This document shows, piece by piece, positions 1 to 10,625 of a DNA stretch of 64,000 bases; within the stretch, counting starts at the first letter, position 1; each line of letters starts with the position of its first letter. Source of the stretch: Rhizobium sp. AQ_MP (GTDB taxonomy: Bacteria; Pseudomonadota; Alphaproteobacteria; Rhizobiales; Rhizobiaceae); NCBI RefSeq assembly GCF_014237835.1, contig NZ_JACJVI010000005.1:124001-188000 (forward strand), written 5' to 3'. A program made the translations under genes and the position numbers. Below the pieces are notes generated by a model, which saw nothing but the letters and a program-made list of their open reading frames with translations, was not told the DNA's origin and made no database searches.

Positions 1-136
1 AGGCCGCGTTGAAGACGCCACCGCCGGCTTCCTCGAACCAGTGGCCGGGATTGCTGGCGCCGGGTTTCGTGTCGCCAAACAGGCGTCCGCGCCGATCGAT
101 ATGGGCTCCGCCGATCGCGACAATCTCGAACGTCAT
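1..136 (-). CDS. PfkB-family carbohydrate kinase, N-terminal fragment
   Basis: Only the first 45 codons are inside the window; the gene runs off the left edge. The reading starts with an ATG at 136 and shows a glycine-rich beginning ([10 protein letters not shown]), followed by PGxSNPG and an [11 protein letters not shown] stretch. This is the usual N-terminal pattern of ribokinase/PfkB sugar kinases, where the GGxxxN segment lines the sugar site. The family phosphorylates sugars or nucleosides with ATP in the cytoplasm. The substrate cannot be told from this fragment. It is transcribed away from recA. Confidence 0.75.
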   Translation of the reverse strand, partial: MTFEIVAIGGAHIDRRGRLFGDTKPGASNPGHWFEEAGGGVFNAA

Positions 137-293
137 GCTCTCGTCTCCGCGACCGTGAAAGGGCGAATCGAAGCGCTGCGATCTGGACCGCGGCCGCCGA
201 TCAGGCCCGTTGCCTGATCGGCTGTGGGAAGCGGCGGAACAGATTTCGAACACGCCTCAAAAAGCGATTTCATATCAATCGCTTCGATTGCTC

Positions 294-324
294 TTGCAAA
301 ATGAGAACAAAAAGAGTACATATT
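294..324 (+). promoter_or_regulatory. recA promoter with LexA (SOS) box
   Basis: A -35-like TTGCAA (294-299) and a -10-like TACATA (317-322) are 17 bases apart. Between and overlapping them lies GAAC-N7-GTAC (305-319), the reverse complement of GTAC-N7-GTTC. That is one mismatch from the alphaproteobacterial LexA site GTTC-N7-GTTC. Its position, overlapping the promoter about 60 bases before the recA start, fits LexA repression. The elements are visible in the sequence; the regulatory role is inferred from what is known of rhizobial recA genes. Confidence 0.6.
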
Positions 325-378
325 CCCCATCGGCGGCTTCATTGCCTATGCGGCCTCAATAACCTAAAGGTGGATCAA

Positions 379-1467
<1,089 letters not shown>

Positions 1468-1494
1468 TCACTTCGCTCAAGCGATGAATCGGAG

Positions 1495-1530
1495 CCGGCC
1501 GCGTTTGATCCAAACGCGGCCGGTTTTCGT
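1495..1530 (+). terminator. Intrinsic terminator of recA
   Basis: A perfect 13-base inverted repeat (1495-1507 with 1511-1523) with a three-base loop is followed by TTTTCGTT. It is a strong Rho-independent terminator 28 bases after the recA stop codon, separating recA from alaS. Confidence 0.92.
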
Positions 1531-1619
1531 TGCGGCTGCTGGACAGCGAAGGAGCCGGGCGATAAAAGCCATTGATTTTGCAAATTGGCCGGCTTCCCGG
1601 CCTGAATGAAGGGCGTGAC

Positions 1620-4277
1620 ATGAGCGGTGTAAACGACATCCGGTCGACTTTTCTCGATTACTTCAAGACGAACGGTCACGAGGTCGTTTCCTCCAGCCCG
1701 CTGGTCCCGCGCAACGATCCGACGCTGATGTTCACCAATGCCGGTATGGTGCAGTTCAAGAACGTCTTTACCGGCCTAGAACAGCGCCCCTATTCGACGG
1801 CTGCGACGGCGCAGAAATGCGTTCGTGCCGGCGGCAAGCATAATGACCTCGACAATGTCGGCTATACCGCGCGTCACCACACCTTCTTTGAGATGCTCGG
1901 CAATTTCTCGTTCGGCGACTACTTCAAGGAGCGCGCCATTGAACTTGCCTGGAACCTGATCACCAAGGAATTCGGCCTCGACCGCAATCGGCTTCTGGTC
2001 ACCGTCTATCACACTGACGACGAGGCGCATGGCCTGTGGAAGAAGATCGCGGGTCTTTCCGACGACAAGATCATCCGCATCCCGACCAGCGACAATTTTT
2101 GGGCGATGGGTGACACCGGTCCCTGCGGCCCGTGCTCGGAAATCTTCTACGACCACGGCGATCACATCTGGGGTGGCCCTCCGGGGTCGCCGGAAGAGGA
2201 TGGCGACCGCTTCATCGAGATCTGGAACCTCGTCTTCATGCAGTATGAGCAGGTGACGAAGGAAGAGCGCATCAACTTGCCGCGTCCGTCGATCGACACC
2301 GGCATGGGCCTCGAGCGCGTCGCCGCCGTCCTGCAGGGCCGCCACGACAATTACGACATCGACCTGTTCCGCGCGCTGATCGATGCATCCGTCGATCTCA
2401 CTGGCGTCAAGGCCGAGGGCGAGCGCCGGGCCAGCCACCGTGTGATCGCCGATCACCTTCGCTCGTCCGCATTCCTGATCGCCGACGGTGTTCTGCCGTC
2501 GAACGAAGGCCGCGGCTACGTGCTTCGTCGCATCATGCGCCGCGCCATGCGCCATGCGCAGCTGCTCGGCGCCAAGGATCCCATCATCTACAAGCTGTTG
2601 CCGGTTCTCGTTCAGCAGATGGGCCGCGCCTATCCGGAGCTGGTCCGCGCCGAACCACTGATCTCCGAGACGCTGAAGCTCGAGGAAACCCGTTTCCGCA
2701 AGACGCTGGAGCGCGGCCTGACGCTGCTCTCCGACGCGACCGCGTCGCTGGACAAGGGCGACAGCCTCGACGGCGAGACCGCCTTCAAGCTCTACGATAC
2801 CTATGGCTTCCCGCTCGACCTGACGCAGGACGCGCTTCGCGGCCGTGGCATCGGCGTCGACCTGACGGGTTTCAATGATGCCATGCAGCGCCAGAAGGCC
2901 GAAGCGCGTGCCAACTGGGCCGGCTCCGGCGACAAGGCCCAGGAGACCGTCTGGTTCGAGCTCAAGGAAAAGTTCGGCGCGACCGAATTCCTCGGCTACA
3001 GCTCGGAAACCGCCGAAGGCCAGATCCTGGCGGTCGTCAAGGACGGCAAGGTCGTGGAACAGGCCAGCGCCGGCGAAGAGGTTCAGATCGTCGTCAATCA
3101 GACCCCGTTCTACGGCGAGTCCGGCGGCCAGATGGGCGATACCGGCGAAATCATCGGTGAAGGTTTCTCGCTTGCTGTCAGCGACACCCAGAAAAAGGGC
3201 GAAGGCGTCTTTGTTCATGTCGCCACGGTTCAGAACGGCGTCGTCAAAGCCGGCGGTGCGGTGCAGCTCAATGTCGACCACGCCCGTCGCTCGCGCCTGC
3301 GCTCGAACCATTCGGCGACCCATCTGTTGCACGAGGCGCTGCGCGAAGTGCTCGGCACCCATGTCGCCCAGAAGGGCTCGCTGGTCGCGCCCGAGCGTCT
3401 GCGTTTCGACATCTCCCATCCGAAGCCGATTTCCGCCGATGAACTGAAGATCGTCGAGGAAATGGCCAACGAGATCATCATCCAGAATACGCCTGTCACC
3501 ACGCGGTTGATGGCCGTTGACGACGCGATCGCGGAAGGCGCCATGGCGCTGTTCGGCGAGAAGTATGGCGATGAGGTTCGCGTTGTTTCGATGGGAACGG
3601 CAGTGCGCGGCGAAAAGGCCGGAAAGTCCTATTCCACGGAGCTCTGTGGCGGCACGCATGTGTCGGCCACCGGCGATATCGGCCTCGTGCGTCTTGTCGG
3701 CGAAAGCGCTGTTGGTGCCGGCGTGCGCCGTATCGAAGCGCTGACCGGTGAGGCGGCGCGAGCCTATCTCGCGGAGCAGGACGAGCGGGTGAAGTCACTC
3801 GCCGCGACGCTGAAGGTGCAGCCGACGGATGTCGTTGCCCGCGTGGAAGCGCTGGTGGATGAACGTCGCAAGCTCGAAAAGGAACTGGCGGATGCCAAGC
3901 GCAAGCTTGCCATGGGCGGCGGTGCTTCCGGAGGCGCCGAAGCGCCGAAGCAGGTCAACGGCATCAATTTCATCGGTCGCACCCTGAATGGTATCGACGC
4001 CAAGGACCTGAAGGGCATGGCGGACGAGGCGAAGGCCGGTCTTGCCACCGCCGTCGTCGTGCTGATCGCCGTCGCTGAAGATGGAAAGGCGAGCGCCGTT
4101 GTCTCGGTCACGCCGGATCTCACCGATCGTTGGAGCGCTGTCGACCTCGTACGCGTCGCCTCGACTGCTCTTGGCGGCAAGGGTGGTGGCGGTCGCCCGG
4201 ACATGGCCCAGGCCGGCGGTCCCGACGGGGCGCAGGCGGATGCCGCGATCGCGGCGGTCGAAGCATCGCTTGCTTGA
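1620..4277 (+). CDS. alaS: Alanyl-tRNA synthetase
   Basis: AlaRS charges tRNA-Ala in the cytoplasm and clears mischarged Ser/Gly-tRNA. The 885-residue protein has the class II catalytic domain at the N-terminus ([37 protein letters not shown]). The editing domain carries the zinc-binding HSATH and CGGTH motifs, and the C-Ala domain is at the end. I use the ATG at 1620, which gives the canonical N-terminus after a GAAGGG ribosome site; an upstream in-frame start at 1572 adds 16 atypical residues. The gene follows recA, as is common in rhizobia, and ends in its own terminator. Confidence 0.98.
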   Translation: MSGVNDIRSTFLDYFKTNGHEVVSSSPLVPRNDPTLMFTNAGMVQFKNVFTGLEQRPYSTAATAQKCVRAGGKHNDLDNVGYTARHHTFFEMLGNFSFGDYFKERAIELAWNLITKEFGLDRNRLLVTVYHTDDEAHGLWKKIAGLSDDKIIRIPTSDNFWAMGDTGPCGPCSEIFYDHGDHIWGGPPGSPEEDGDRFIEIWNLVFMQYEQVTKEERINLPRPSIDTGMGLERVAAVLQGRHDNYDIDLFRALIDASVDLTGVKAEGERRASHRVIADHLRSSAFLIADGVLPSNEGRGYVLRRIMRRAMRHAQLLGAKDPIIYKLLPVLVQQMGRAYPELVRAEPLISETLKLEETRFRKTLERGLTLLSDATASLDKGDSLDGETAFKLYDTYGFPLDLTQDALRGRGIGVDLTGFNDAMQRQKAEARANWAGSGDKAQETVWFELKEKFGATEFLGYSSETAEGQILAVVKDGKVVEQASAGEEVQIVVNQTPFYGESGGQMGDTGEIIGEGFSLAVSDTQKKGEGVFVHVATVQNGVVKAGGAVQLNVDHARRSRLRSNHSATHLLHEALREVLGTHVAQKGSLVAPERLRFDISHPKPISADELKIVEEMANEIIIQNTPVTTRLMAVDDAIAEGAMALFGEKYGDEVRVVSMGTAVRGEKAGKSYSTELCGGTHVSATGDIGLVRLVGESAVGAGVRRIEALTGEAARAYLAEQDERVKSLAATLKVQPTDVVARVEALVDERRKLEKELADAKRKLAMGGGASGGAEAPKQVNGINFIGRTLNGIDAKDLKGMADEAKAGLATAVVVLIAVAEDGKASAVVSVTPDLTDRWSAVDLVRVASTALGGKGGGGRPDMAQAGGPDGAQADAAIAAVEASLA

Positions 4278-4300
4278 GCCATAGATGATTTCTGTCAATC

Positions 4301-4328
4301 AAGGCCGGGCTTTGCTCGGCCTTTTTGT
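4301..4328 (+). terminator. Intrinsic terminator of alaS
   Basis: An AAGGCCG...CGGCCTT hairpin with a short central bulge is followed by a run of five T. It lies about 25 bases after the alaS stop codon. Confidence 0.85.
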
Positions 4329-4403
4329 TTAAGAGAATTGAGATTTACCGATCGATTTTGGGTTTTCTTCAGTCTTCTGCGATATCGGTAAGGCCCCTTA
4401 GAG

Positions 4404-5663
4404 GTGCTTGACTTGGCTGCAGTCTTCCACATTCCGACCCTCACCGTTTGCCTCGCGGCAACGCTGATCATCCTTGCCGGTTTCCTGACCTTGCTTTGGG
4501 CAACCGAGCGGGACAATCGGGCCCTTGGTCTGTGGTCGCTTGGTTTCTCAGCTGGCGCGCTGGGCATGGTGCTGGTCAGTCTTCGTGATGTGGCACTGCC
4601 GCTTCTGGCGCTTGGTGTTGGCAACGCCCTTGGCATTTACAGCCTGGGTCTGATCTGGATGGGGTGTCAGGCGTTTGAAGAGGAGCCGCGCAAAGGCGCG
4701 GGTCTGGTTGCGGCTGCTGGCGCCGTCGTTTGGCTGTCATTGTTCGCGCTTCCTGGTTTTTCCACGAACCTCGGTATGCGTCTCCTCGTCGCCTCCGTGC
4801 TCTATGCCTTTTATTCGTTCATGATCATACCGGTGCTGTTGCGCGGTCAGCGGCGCGAGCCTCTGCCTGCTCGCATGCTTGCCATTCTCGCCTTTGGCAC
4901 ACACGGTGCCGCCTATCTGGTTCGGCTGCCCTTGCTGGTGGTGGAGCCGGTTCAACTGGTGGCCGGCCATGCCCCGCTCTGGTACGGGATCATGACCTTC
5001 GGCTTCTTCGTTCAGGGTCTGCTCGCCGCACTCGCCGTTTTGGGAATGGTGCATGAAAGAGCCACTCAGCGATACAAGATCGCCTCCGAGACCGACGGCC
5101 TGACGCTTCTGAAAAATAGACGCGCCTTCATCGATTCCATCGCGACGCTTCGCGCTTCTAGAGCTGGTGAAGCTGAGGGTGCCGTGCTGGCGCTTGTCGA
5201 TGTCGATCATTTCAAGCGTATCAATGACACCCATGGCCATGGTGCGGGCGACCTCGTGCTGGTGGAACTCGGCCGTCTGCTTTCTCGGGCCATACCGCAA
5301 GGGTGCATCGTTGGGCGGCTTGGCGGTGAAGAGTTCGGTGTCTATCTGCCGGCAGGGCATATTGGACAGCGAGCGGACCTGCTGGAAGATCTCAGGCTGA
5401 GCGTCGCTGAGATGATCGCCGGTGACGGGCATTCCTTGCCGAAGGTGACGGTCAGCATTGGTGCGGTCCTGTTGCCGCCGGGACCGCTGGACTTCCCTCA
5501 GGCTCTGGCGCTGGCCGACAAGGCGCTTTACGCCTCCAAGAAGGCGGGGCGGAACAGCGTAACATGGAGTGGTCAGGAGTCAGGCGGTGTGCTGGAGAGG
5601 TCTTCGAAGGCCGTGACTCCGGCACCAGAATTTGCCGCTCCTGTCTCCCGTTCCGCCGCCTGA
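4404..5663 (+). CDS. Membrane-bound GGDEF diguanylate cyclase
   Basis: The N-terminal half (about residues 8-215) contains several hydrophobic helices without a recognisable sensor motif, ending in a cytoplasmic linker. A GGDEF domain follows (about 228-390). The active-site loop is GGEEF at residues 307-311, so cyclic-di-GMP synthesis is expected at the inner membrane. The RxxD inhibitory site expected five residues before GGEEF is absent (PQGC), so product inhibition is unlikely. The start is uncertain: GTG at 4404 is used, but TTG at 4413 is six bases after a GAGGTG ribosome site. The gene converges on the sulP gene with only six bases between them. Confidence 0.9.
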   Translation: MLDLAAVFHIPTLTVCLAATLIILAGFLTLLWATERDNRALGLWSLGFSAGALGMVLVSLRDVALPLLALGVGNALGIYSLGLIWMGCQAFEEEPRKGAGLVAAAGAVVWLSLFALPGFSTNLGMRLLVASVLYAFYSFMIIPVLLRGQRREPLPARMLAILAFGTHGAAYLVRLPLLVVEPVQLVAGHAPLWYGIMTFGFFVQGLLAALAVLGMVHERATQRYKIASETDGLTLLKNRRAFIDSIATLRASRAGEAEGAVLALVDVDHFKRINDTHGHGAGDLVLVELGRLLSRAIPQGCIVGRLGGEEFGVYLPAGHIGQRADLLEDLRLSVAEMIAGDGHSLPKVTVSIGAVLLPPGPLDFPQALALADKALYASKKAGRNSVTWSGQESGGVLERSSKAVTPAPEFAAPVSRSAA

Positions 5664-5669
5664 TCGCCT

Positions 5670-7313
5670 TCAGTTTGTGGAATGCCTCTCCGTCTGGGCG
5701 ATCTGCGCGCGTGCCTCAGCCAGCGTCTCGACAAAGTGGACGCCATGATCCGGCACTTCCTGATGGTGCAGCATTGTCTTCAACTCGCGTCGCTCCGTGA
5801 TGACGTAAACCTCAACTCCCTGCCGTATCGCCTTGCGGATGACGCTGGCGAGCAGATTGACGCCTGAGGTATCGACGAAGCGGATGCCGGAGCAATCGAG
5901 CACGAGATTGCGGTGGTCGTCACCGATGCGGTCGAGCGCGGCGCCTGCGGCTGCGACAGCACCAAAGAAAAAGGCTCCGTCGAGGCGATAGGTCACGGTA
6001 TCGCTATCCGTCGCATCCAAAGGCTTTTCCGGCCCCTCGGCGGTCACCCGGATGCTCTTCGACATGTGATGGATGAACTGCAGCGCGGCCAACGAAAAGC
6101 CGACCACGATGCCTTCGGTCAGGTCGCGGAAGATGACAAGCAGGAAGGTGACGACAAGGATCAAAGTCTCGCCGCGCGAGGAGCGGATGAGAGCCGCGAT
6201 CGCCGATTTTTCCACCATGTTCCACGAGACGACCGCAAGCACGCCAGCGAGCGCTGCAAGCGGGATGTAGGCAGCGAGCGGGGCGGCAATCACCATGAAG
6301 ACAAGGAGAAAAACAGCATGCAGCATGCCGGACACGGGACTTGTCGCGCCCGCGCGGACATTGGTTGCTGTTCGCGCAATCGTGCCGGTGACGCAGATGC
6401 CGCCGAAGAGGGCGGAGCCGATATTGGCGACGCCCTGCGCTACCAGTTCCGTGTTCGAGCGATGGCGACGCCCGGTCATGCCGTCGGCCACGACGGCGGA
6501 CAGCAGCGACTCGATGGCTCCCAGCAGGGCAAAGGCGATGGCATCGGGAAGAACGGCGATCGCCAGTTCCGGGGTGAACACTGGCAGGGAAGGGAGCGGC
6601 AGACCGGAGGGTATGCCACCGAATTTTGAGCCGATGGTCGCCACCGGAAGCTGCAGGATCGATGCCGTGACGGATGCGGCGATAACGGCGATCAGCAGGC
6701 CGGGCCAGGATGGCCGGAGCCGGCGCAGGACGAGGATGACGGCAATCGTGAGCCCCGCGACCGCAGCCGCCGAGGGTGAAAATCCCGGAAGGGCGGCCAT
6801 GATCGCGCCGAGCTTTTCCGCAAGCGGCCCAGGTTCGCCATCGGGAAATGCAAGACCGAGAAGTTCGCCGATCTGGCTGGCGAATATGATCACGGCTATG
6901 CCGGCCGTGAAGCCGACCGTTACCGGATAGGGAATGAACTTGATGTAATCGCCAAGCCTCAGCAGTCCGCAGGCGATCAAGATGAGACCGGCCATGGCGG
7001 TTGCAAGCAGCAGTCCATCAACACCGTGCGTGGCGACGGTTGCGCTCACCAGAACGATGAAGGCACCTGCCGGTCCGCCGATCTGGTGGCGGCTACCGCC
7101 CAGCAGAGAGACGAGAAAGCCGCCGATGATCGCGGTGTAAAGCCCACGATCCGGCGTGACGCCGGAGGCTATGGCAATCGCCATGGAGAGCGGAAGCGCG
7201 ACGATGGCCACTGTCAGGCCTGCCAGCGCATCCGCCTTGAAACGGGCAGGCCCATAGCCTTCGCGGAAGACGCTCACGGTCTTTGGCAGGATGAAATCGG
7301 TCATGGTGGTCAT
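5670..7313 (-). CDS. SulP-family anion transporter with STAS domain
   Basis: A 547-residue inner-membrane protein with about 12 hydrophobic segments. It carries the SulP signature region near the N-terminus (GLTVAIVALPLSMAIAIASG, GSRHQIGGPAGAF) and a C-terminal cytoplasmic STAS domain (about residues 430-540), including LDCSGIRFVDTSGVNLL with the conserved Ser. Family members move sulfate, bicarbonate or dicarboxylates with H+ or Na+; the substrate cannot be read from sequence and no sulfur-assimilation or carbonic anhydrase gene is adjacent. The ATGs at 7313 and 7304 are both possible starts. Confidence 0.92.
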   Translation of the reverse strand: MTTMTDFILPKTVSVFREGYGPARFKADALAGLTVAIVALPLSMAIAIASGVTPDRGLYTAIIGGFLVSLLGGSRHQIGGPAGAFIVLVSATVATHGVDGLLLATAMAGLILIACGLLRLGDYIKFIPYPVTVGFTAGIAVIIFASQIGELLGLAFPDGEPGPLAEKLGAIMAALPGFSPSAAAVAGLTIAVILVLRRLRPSWPGLLIAVIAASVTASILQLPVATIGSKFGGIPSGLPLPSLPVFTPELAIAVLPDAIAFALLGAIESLLSAVVADGMTGRRHRSNTELVAQGVANIGSALFGGICVTGTIARTATNVRAGATSPVSGMLHAVFLLVFMVIAAPLAAYIPLAALAGVLAVVSWNMVEKSAIAALIRSSRGETLILVVTFLLVIFRDLTEGIVVGFSLAALQFIHHMSKSIRVTAEGPEKPLDATDSDTVTYRLDGAFFFGAVAAAGAALDRIGDDHRNLVLDCSGIRFVDTSGVNLLASVIRKAIRQGVEVYVITERRELKTMLHHQEVPDHGVHFVETLAEARAQIAQTERHSTN

Positions 7314-7467
7314 GCTCGCCGTTCAGGACATGGCCGGCCCCTCCCGCCATTCTGAAATGACATAGGACGCTGAGTCCCCGCTTTTGACAACATGGCCAAA
7401 GGGATACTGTGCCCCGGCATCATCACCGACTGTTCGCGCCCGTGGATTTTGCCTATGGTGGACAGGC

Positions 7468-7992
7468 ATGAAGACCGAGACCACGTATCCCACGCTCATC
7501 GTCTATCCGCGCCGGGGACTTGCTGTCCTGTGGGCTGCGGGTTCCGCCATCCTGTTGTCCGTGGCTTTCGGCGGCCTCCTTGCCGGTCTTCTCGGTGGCG
7601 ATTGGGCCAGTCCCATTCTGCTGGTTTATCTCGCCCTTCTTTCTCTGGCCCTTTATGGGCTGCGCAAGGGCTGGCGTGAGATCAGTACGGCGATGAACCC
7701 CGTGGTCGAGCTCAACAACGAAGAACTGATCGACTACCGCGATGACCGGCGCATCGCCTGGGCATCGATGACCGAACTCGCCCAGCGCCGGGTGGGCGGT
7801 GTCTGGGTGATCGATATCGACCATCTGGACGAGGAGGATCCGGACCGCCTCGAAACCTACGCATTGCCGCTGTCGGGCTATCACATTTCCGGCCGCAGGC
7901 TCGGTGCCGAGATCCGCAAACGCTTCGCCGAGGTGGATGCCGGCGGGGACATCGCTGAACCGGATGCAGAAAACCCGGCCACGTTGCCGTGA
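7468..7992 (+). CDS. Small two-TM protein with PH-like C-terminal domain
   Basis: A 174-residue protein. Two hydrophobic helices (about residues 17-38 and 44-62) form a membrane hairpin. The cytoplasmic part has an alternating beta pattern ending in LPLSGYHISGRRLGAEIRKRF. That layout resembles STM3941-type or bacterial PH-like membrane proteins of unknown function, but this is only a resemblance. The ATG at 7468 is preferred because the upstream extension to 7384 is low-complexity and lacks hydrophobic character. It is alone on its strand between sulP and icd, and its last codons overlap the icd terminator. Confidence 0.7.
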   Translation: MKTETTYPTLIVYPRRGLAVLWAAGSAILLSVAFGGLLAGLLGGDWASPILLVYLALLSLALYGLRKGWREISTAMNPVVELNNEELIDYRDDRRIAWASMTELAQRRVGGVWVIDIDHLDEEDPDRLETYALPLSGYHISGRRLGAEIRKRFAEVDAGGDIAEPDAENPATLP

Positions 7993-7997
7993 CCGGG
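7970..7997 (-). terminator. Terminator of icd, overlapping the opposing gene's 3' end
   Basis: Read on the minus strand, a CCCGG(T)CACG/CGTG(G)CCGGG hairpin (7974-7997, one mismatch) is followed by TTTT (7973-7970). It lies about 30 bases beyond the icd stop and inside the last codons of the convergent membrane-protein gene. Confidence 0.7.
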
Positions 7998-8026
7998 CTC
8001 TGGAATGCGAGGCTTTCGGCGGCTTA

Positions 8027-9241
8027 TCAGGCCGCCATGGCCTTCTTCAGGTTCTCGTCCACCTTGTCGAGGAAGGCGGTCGTCGAGAGCCAAGGCTGAT
8101 CCGGACCGATCAGGAGTGCCAGGTCCTTGGTCATGTAACCGGCTTCGACGGTGTCGATGCAGACCTTTTCGAGCGTCGTTGCGAACTTTGCGAGTTCGGC
8201 GTTGTCGTCGAGCTTGGCGCGGTGGGCGAGGCCACGGGTCCAAGCGAAGATCGAGGCGATCGAGTTGGTCGAGGTTTCCTGACCCTTCTGGTGCTGGCGG
8301 TAGTGACGAGTCACCGTGCCGTGGGCGGCTTCGGCTTCAACCGTGCGGCCATCGGGCGACAAGAGAACCGAGGTCATCAGGCCGAGCGAGCCGAAGCCCT
8401 GGGCAACCGTGTCGGACTGGACGTCGCCATCGTAGTTCTTGCACGCCCAGACGTAACCGCCGGACCACTTCAGAGCGGAAGCGACCATGTCGTCGATCAG
8501 GCGGTGTTCGTAGACGATGCCGATTTCGTCGAACTTCGCCTTGAACTCGTTCTGGTAGACTTCTTCGAAGATGTCCTTGAAGCGGCCGTCATAGGCCTTG
8601 AGGATGGTGTTCTTCGTCGACAGGTAGACCGGCCACTTGCGCATCAGGCCGTACATCATCGAGGCGCGGGCGAATTCGCGGATCGATTCGTCGAGGTTGT
8701 ACATGGCGAGAGCCACGCCGGCGCCCGGCGCGTTGTAGACTTCCTTTTCGATCACTTCGCCGTCTTCGCCGACGAACTTGATGGTCAGCTTGCCCTTGCC
8801 GGGGAACTTGAAGTCGGTTGCCTTGTACTGGTCGCCGAAGGCGTGACGGCCGACCACGATCGGCTTGGTCCAGCCGGGAACGAGACGGGGCACGTTCTTG
8901 CAGATGATCGGCTCGCGGAAGATGACGCCGCCCAAGATGTTGCGGATCGTGCCGTTCGGGCTCTTCCACATTTCCTTGAGGTTGAATTCCTTCACGCGGG
9001 CTTCATCCGGGGTGATCGTCGCGCACTTGATGCCGACGCCGTGCTTCTTGATGGCGTGGGCGGCGTCGATGGTCACCTGGTCGTTGGTGGCGTCGCGGTT
9101 TTCGACCGAGAGGTCGTAATATTCGATCTGCAGATCGAGGTAGGGCAGGATCAGCTTGTCCTTGATGAACTGCCAGATGATGCGGGTCATCTCGTCGCCG
9201 TCGAGATCGACGACCGGGTTGGCTACCTTGATCTTGGTCAT
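8027..9241 (-). CDS. icd: NADP-dependent isocitrate dehydrogenase (eukaryote-like type)
   Basis: The enzyme converts isocitrate to 2-oxoglutarate with NADP in the TCA cycle. The 404-residue protein matches the homodimeric eukaryote-like class used by rhizobia: [20 protein letters not shown] at the N-terminus, then [24 protein letters not shown] and the NADP-site region [16 protein letters not shown]. The ATG at 9241 is chosen because it directly follows GTGAGGA as ribosome site; the longer reading from 9253 would start inside that site. It has its own promoter-like sequence upstream and a terminator downstream. Confidence 0.97.
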   Translation of the reverse strand: MTKIKVANPVVDLDGDEMTRIIWQFIKDKLILPYLDLQIEYYDLSVENRDATNDQVTIDAAHAIKKHGVGIKCATITPDEARVKEFNLKEMWKSPNGTIRNILGGVIFREPIICKNVPRLVPGWTKPIVVGRHAFGDQYKATDFKFPGKGKLTIKFVGEDGEVIEKEVYNAPGAGVALAMYNLDESIREFARASMMYGLMRKWPVYLSTKNTILKAYDGRFKDIFEEVYQNEFKAKFDEIGIVYEHRLIDDMVASALKWSGGYVWACKNYDGDVQSDTVAQGFGSLGLMTSVLLSPDGRTVEAEAAHGTVTRHYRQHQKGQETSTNSIASIFAWTRGLAHRAKLDDNAELAKFATTLEKVCIDTVEAGYMTKDLALLIGPDQPWLSTTAFLDKVDENLKKAMAA

Positions 9242-9304
9242 GAATATCCTCACGAGTTCTTGCCTGACGTGCAGGCGCGGGGAGGGCGCTCTGCCGATGG
9301 CCTG

Positions 9305-9332
9305 CCTATAACATTCTCTCAGGCCAAGGCAA
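9305..9332 (-). promoter_or_regulatory. Candidate icd promoter
   Basis: On the minus strand TTGCCT (9332-9327) and TATAGG (9310-9305) are separated by 16 bases, about 65 bases before the icd start. It is a reasonable vegetative promoter by pattern only. Confidence 0.4.
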
Positions 9333-9458
9333 ACAGGAGAGGGGGCGTCGCGGCATTTTCTGGTTCAGACTTTTGGCGTGCGTTTCATCCCAAACTTGGT
9401 CAGCCTGAGGTCCCCGCTTTCGGCTAGAAACGTGTCAAATCAGATCCTGGGGGACATC

Positions 9459-9974
9459 ATGAAGAGAAATTGGATCGTCGCGTTTCTGACGCTTTCTGCC
9501 GCAACGGCAAGTGCCGCCGACCAGACGGCGCCGGTGCGCGAGGTGGTTGAGGCGACGGCGCGCAATTGGGCGGCGGGATCGGGTGGGCAGGAGGAAGACG
9601 TCTTCTCGAAGGACCGTCTGGCGCGCCTTTTCAGCCAGGATTTCAGGGCTGCTTTCGAGGCGGCCTCGAAGAACCCACCCTATGATCCGCCGGAAGGTGA
9701 GACGACCGGCTTCCCCTTCGATTACGACCCGATCGCGCAGGGTCAGGACGGATGCCCGTTCGAGAACATTCGCATCGAGGATGATGGCGACGGACAGGTG
9801 ACGGCGCTCTTCGACAATCGCTCCTGCTTCGAGGGCGAGGCTGAAGATACGGTGCTGATCTTCCATGTCGTTGAGGAAGGCGGTCGCGCCGTGATCGACG
9901 ACATCTTTCCGGTGCAGGACGGCCAGAGTGGTGCCTCCATCAAGCAGGACCTGAAGACGCAGGGTGGCCTTTGA
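9459..9974 (+). CDS. Secreted DUF3828-like protein, copy 1
   Basis: A 171-residue protein that starts with a Sec signal peptide (MKRNWIVAFL...ASAA, cleavage near residue 20) after a GGGGGA ribosome site; the in-frame extension to 9378 has no signal features. The mature part carries DYDPIAQGQDGC and FHVVEEGGRAVIDDI, a DPxxxxQD-type pattern typical of DUF3828-like periplasmic proteins, and two cysteines (in QDGC and RSC) that could form a disulfide. Function is unknown. It is a diverged paralogue of the next gene and overlaps it by four bases, so the two are probably co-translated. Confidence 0.8.
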   Translation: MKRNWIVAFLTLSAATASAADQTAPVREVVEATARNWAAGSGGQEEDVFSKDRLARLFSQDFRAAFEAASKNPPYDPPEGETTGFPFDYDPIAQGQDGCPFENIRIEDDGDGQVTALFDNRSCFEGEAEDTVLIFHVVEEGGRAVIDDIFPVQDGQSGASIKQDLKTQGGL

Positions 9975-10558
9975 ACGCCATCATGCTGGTCCGCATCGTC
10001 CGTCTTGCTGCCCTCCTGACTGCCCTGTCCAGCGCTTCCGCTGCGGCAGCCGATGCGCTCGAGCCGGTCAAGACGGTGATGCGGGTCGCCGGCTGGACTG
10101 ATGGTATCACGGCCGGAATGAGCGTGAGCGGTTACTTCGACGAGAGCCTTCTCGCGTCGATCTACAGTGCGAGCTTCGCCGATGTCTATCGCCTGGCGCA
10201 GCGCACCGACGAGCTGCAGGACGGCAGCGGCTACATGCTGGGCTACGACGTCGTAATCGGCGGGCAGGACAGTTGCTCGCTCAAGGATGTCCGTTTCGAG
10301 GCCCGTCCTCTTCAGGATACCGTGACCGCCGTCGATGTCTATTTCGACGCGACGTCCTGCTTCGGGCACAAACCGGACCTCTCAAGGCCTCAGACTGTCT
10401 TCCACGTCGTCGAAGAGAACGGGCGCTTCGTGATCGACAACATCTGGAACGACGATTATCGCGACGGCGCAGTCGACAGTTCGGTCAAGGCGCAGTTCGC
10501 GGCCATGGTGAATGGCTATCTGCAGTTCCGGCTGACGGGATCCTGGCCCAAAGAATGA
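9971..10558 (+). CDS. Secreted DUF3828-like protein, copy 2
   Basis: A paralogue of the preceding gene with the same layout. It has a signal peptide ending ...SSASAAAA, then GYDVVIGGQDSC and FHVVEENGRFVIDNI, with the cysteine pair (QDSC, ATSC) kept. The start is either TTG at 9971, overlapping the previous stop (TTGA) next to AGGGTGG, or ATG at 9983; both give a usable signal peptide. The DPxxxxQD motif is degenerate here (DVVIGGQD). Probably periplasmic, of unknown function; the tandem suggests a small exported pair produced together. Confidence 0.78.
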   Translation: MNAIMLVRIVRLAALLTALSSASAAAADALEPVKTVMRVAGWTDGITAGMSVSGYFDESLLASIYSASFADVYRLAQRTDELQDGSGYMLGYDVVIGGQDSCSLKDVRFEARPLQDTVTAVDVYFDATSCFGHKPDLSRPQTVFHVVEENGRFVIDNIWNDDYRDGAVDSSVKAQFAAMVNGYLQFRLTGSWPKE

Positions 10559-10625
10559 CGCATGCCCTTTGCCTCAAGGCCATTTTGTGCCAATGGGGGC
10601 GCGAAATATCCACAAGGGACGCGTC

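Noticed and set aside
301..378. Upstream ATG at 301 as the recA start
   Set aside because: It would place the start inside the promoter/SOS box, and a good ribosome site precedes the ATG at 379.
1776..3659. 627-codon open frame antisense to alaS
   Set aside because: Mirror of alaS codons in a high-GC gene; no ribosome site and no protein-like composition. The plus-strand gene is certain.
7904..9427. 507-codon open frame antisense to icd
   Set aside because: Mirror of icd; no start signal or motif.
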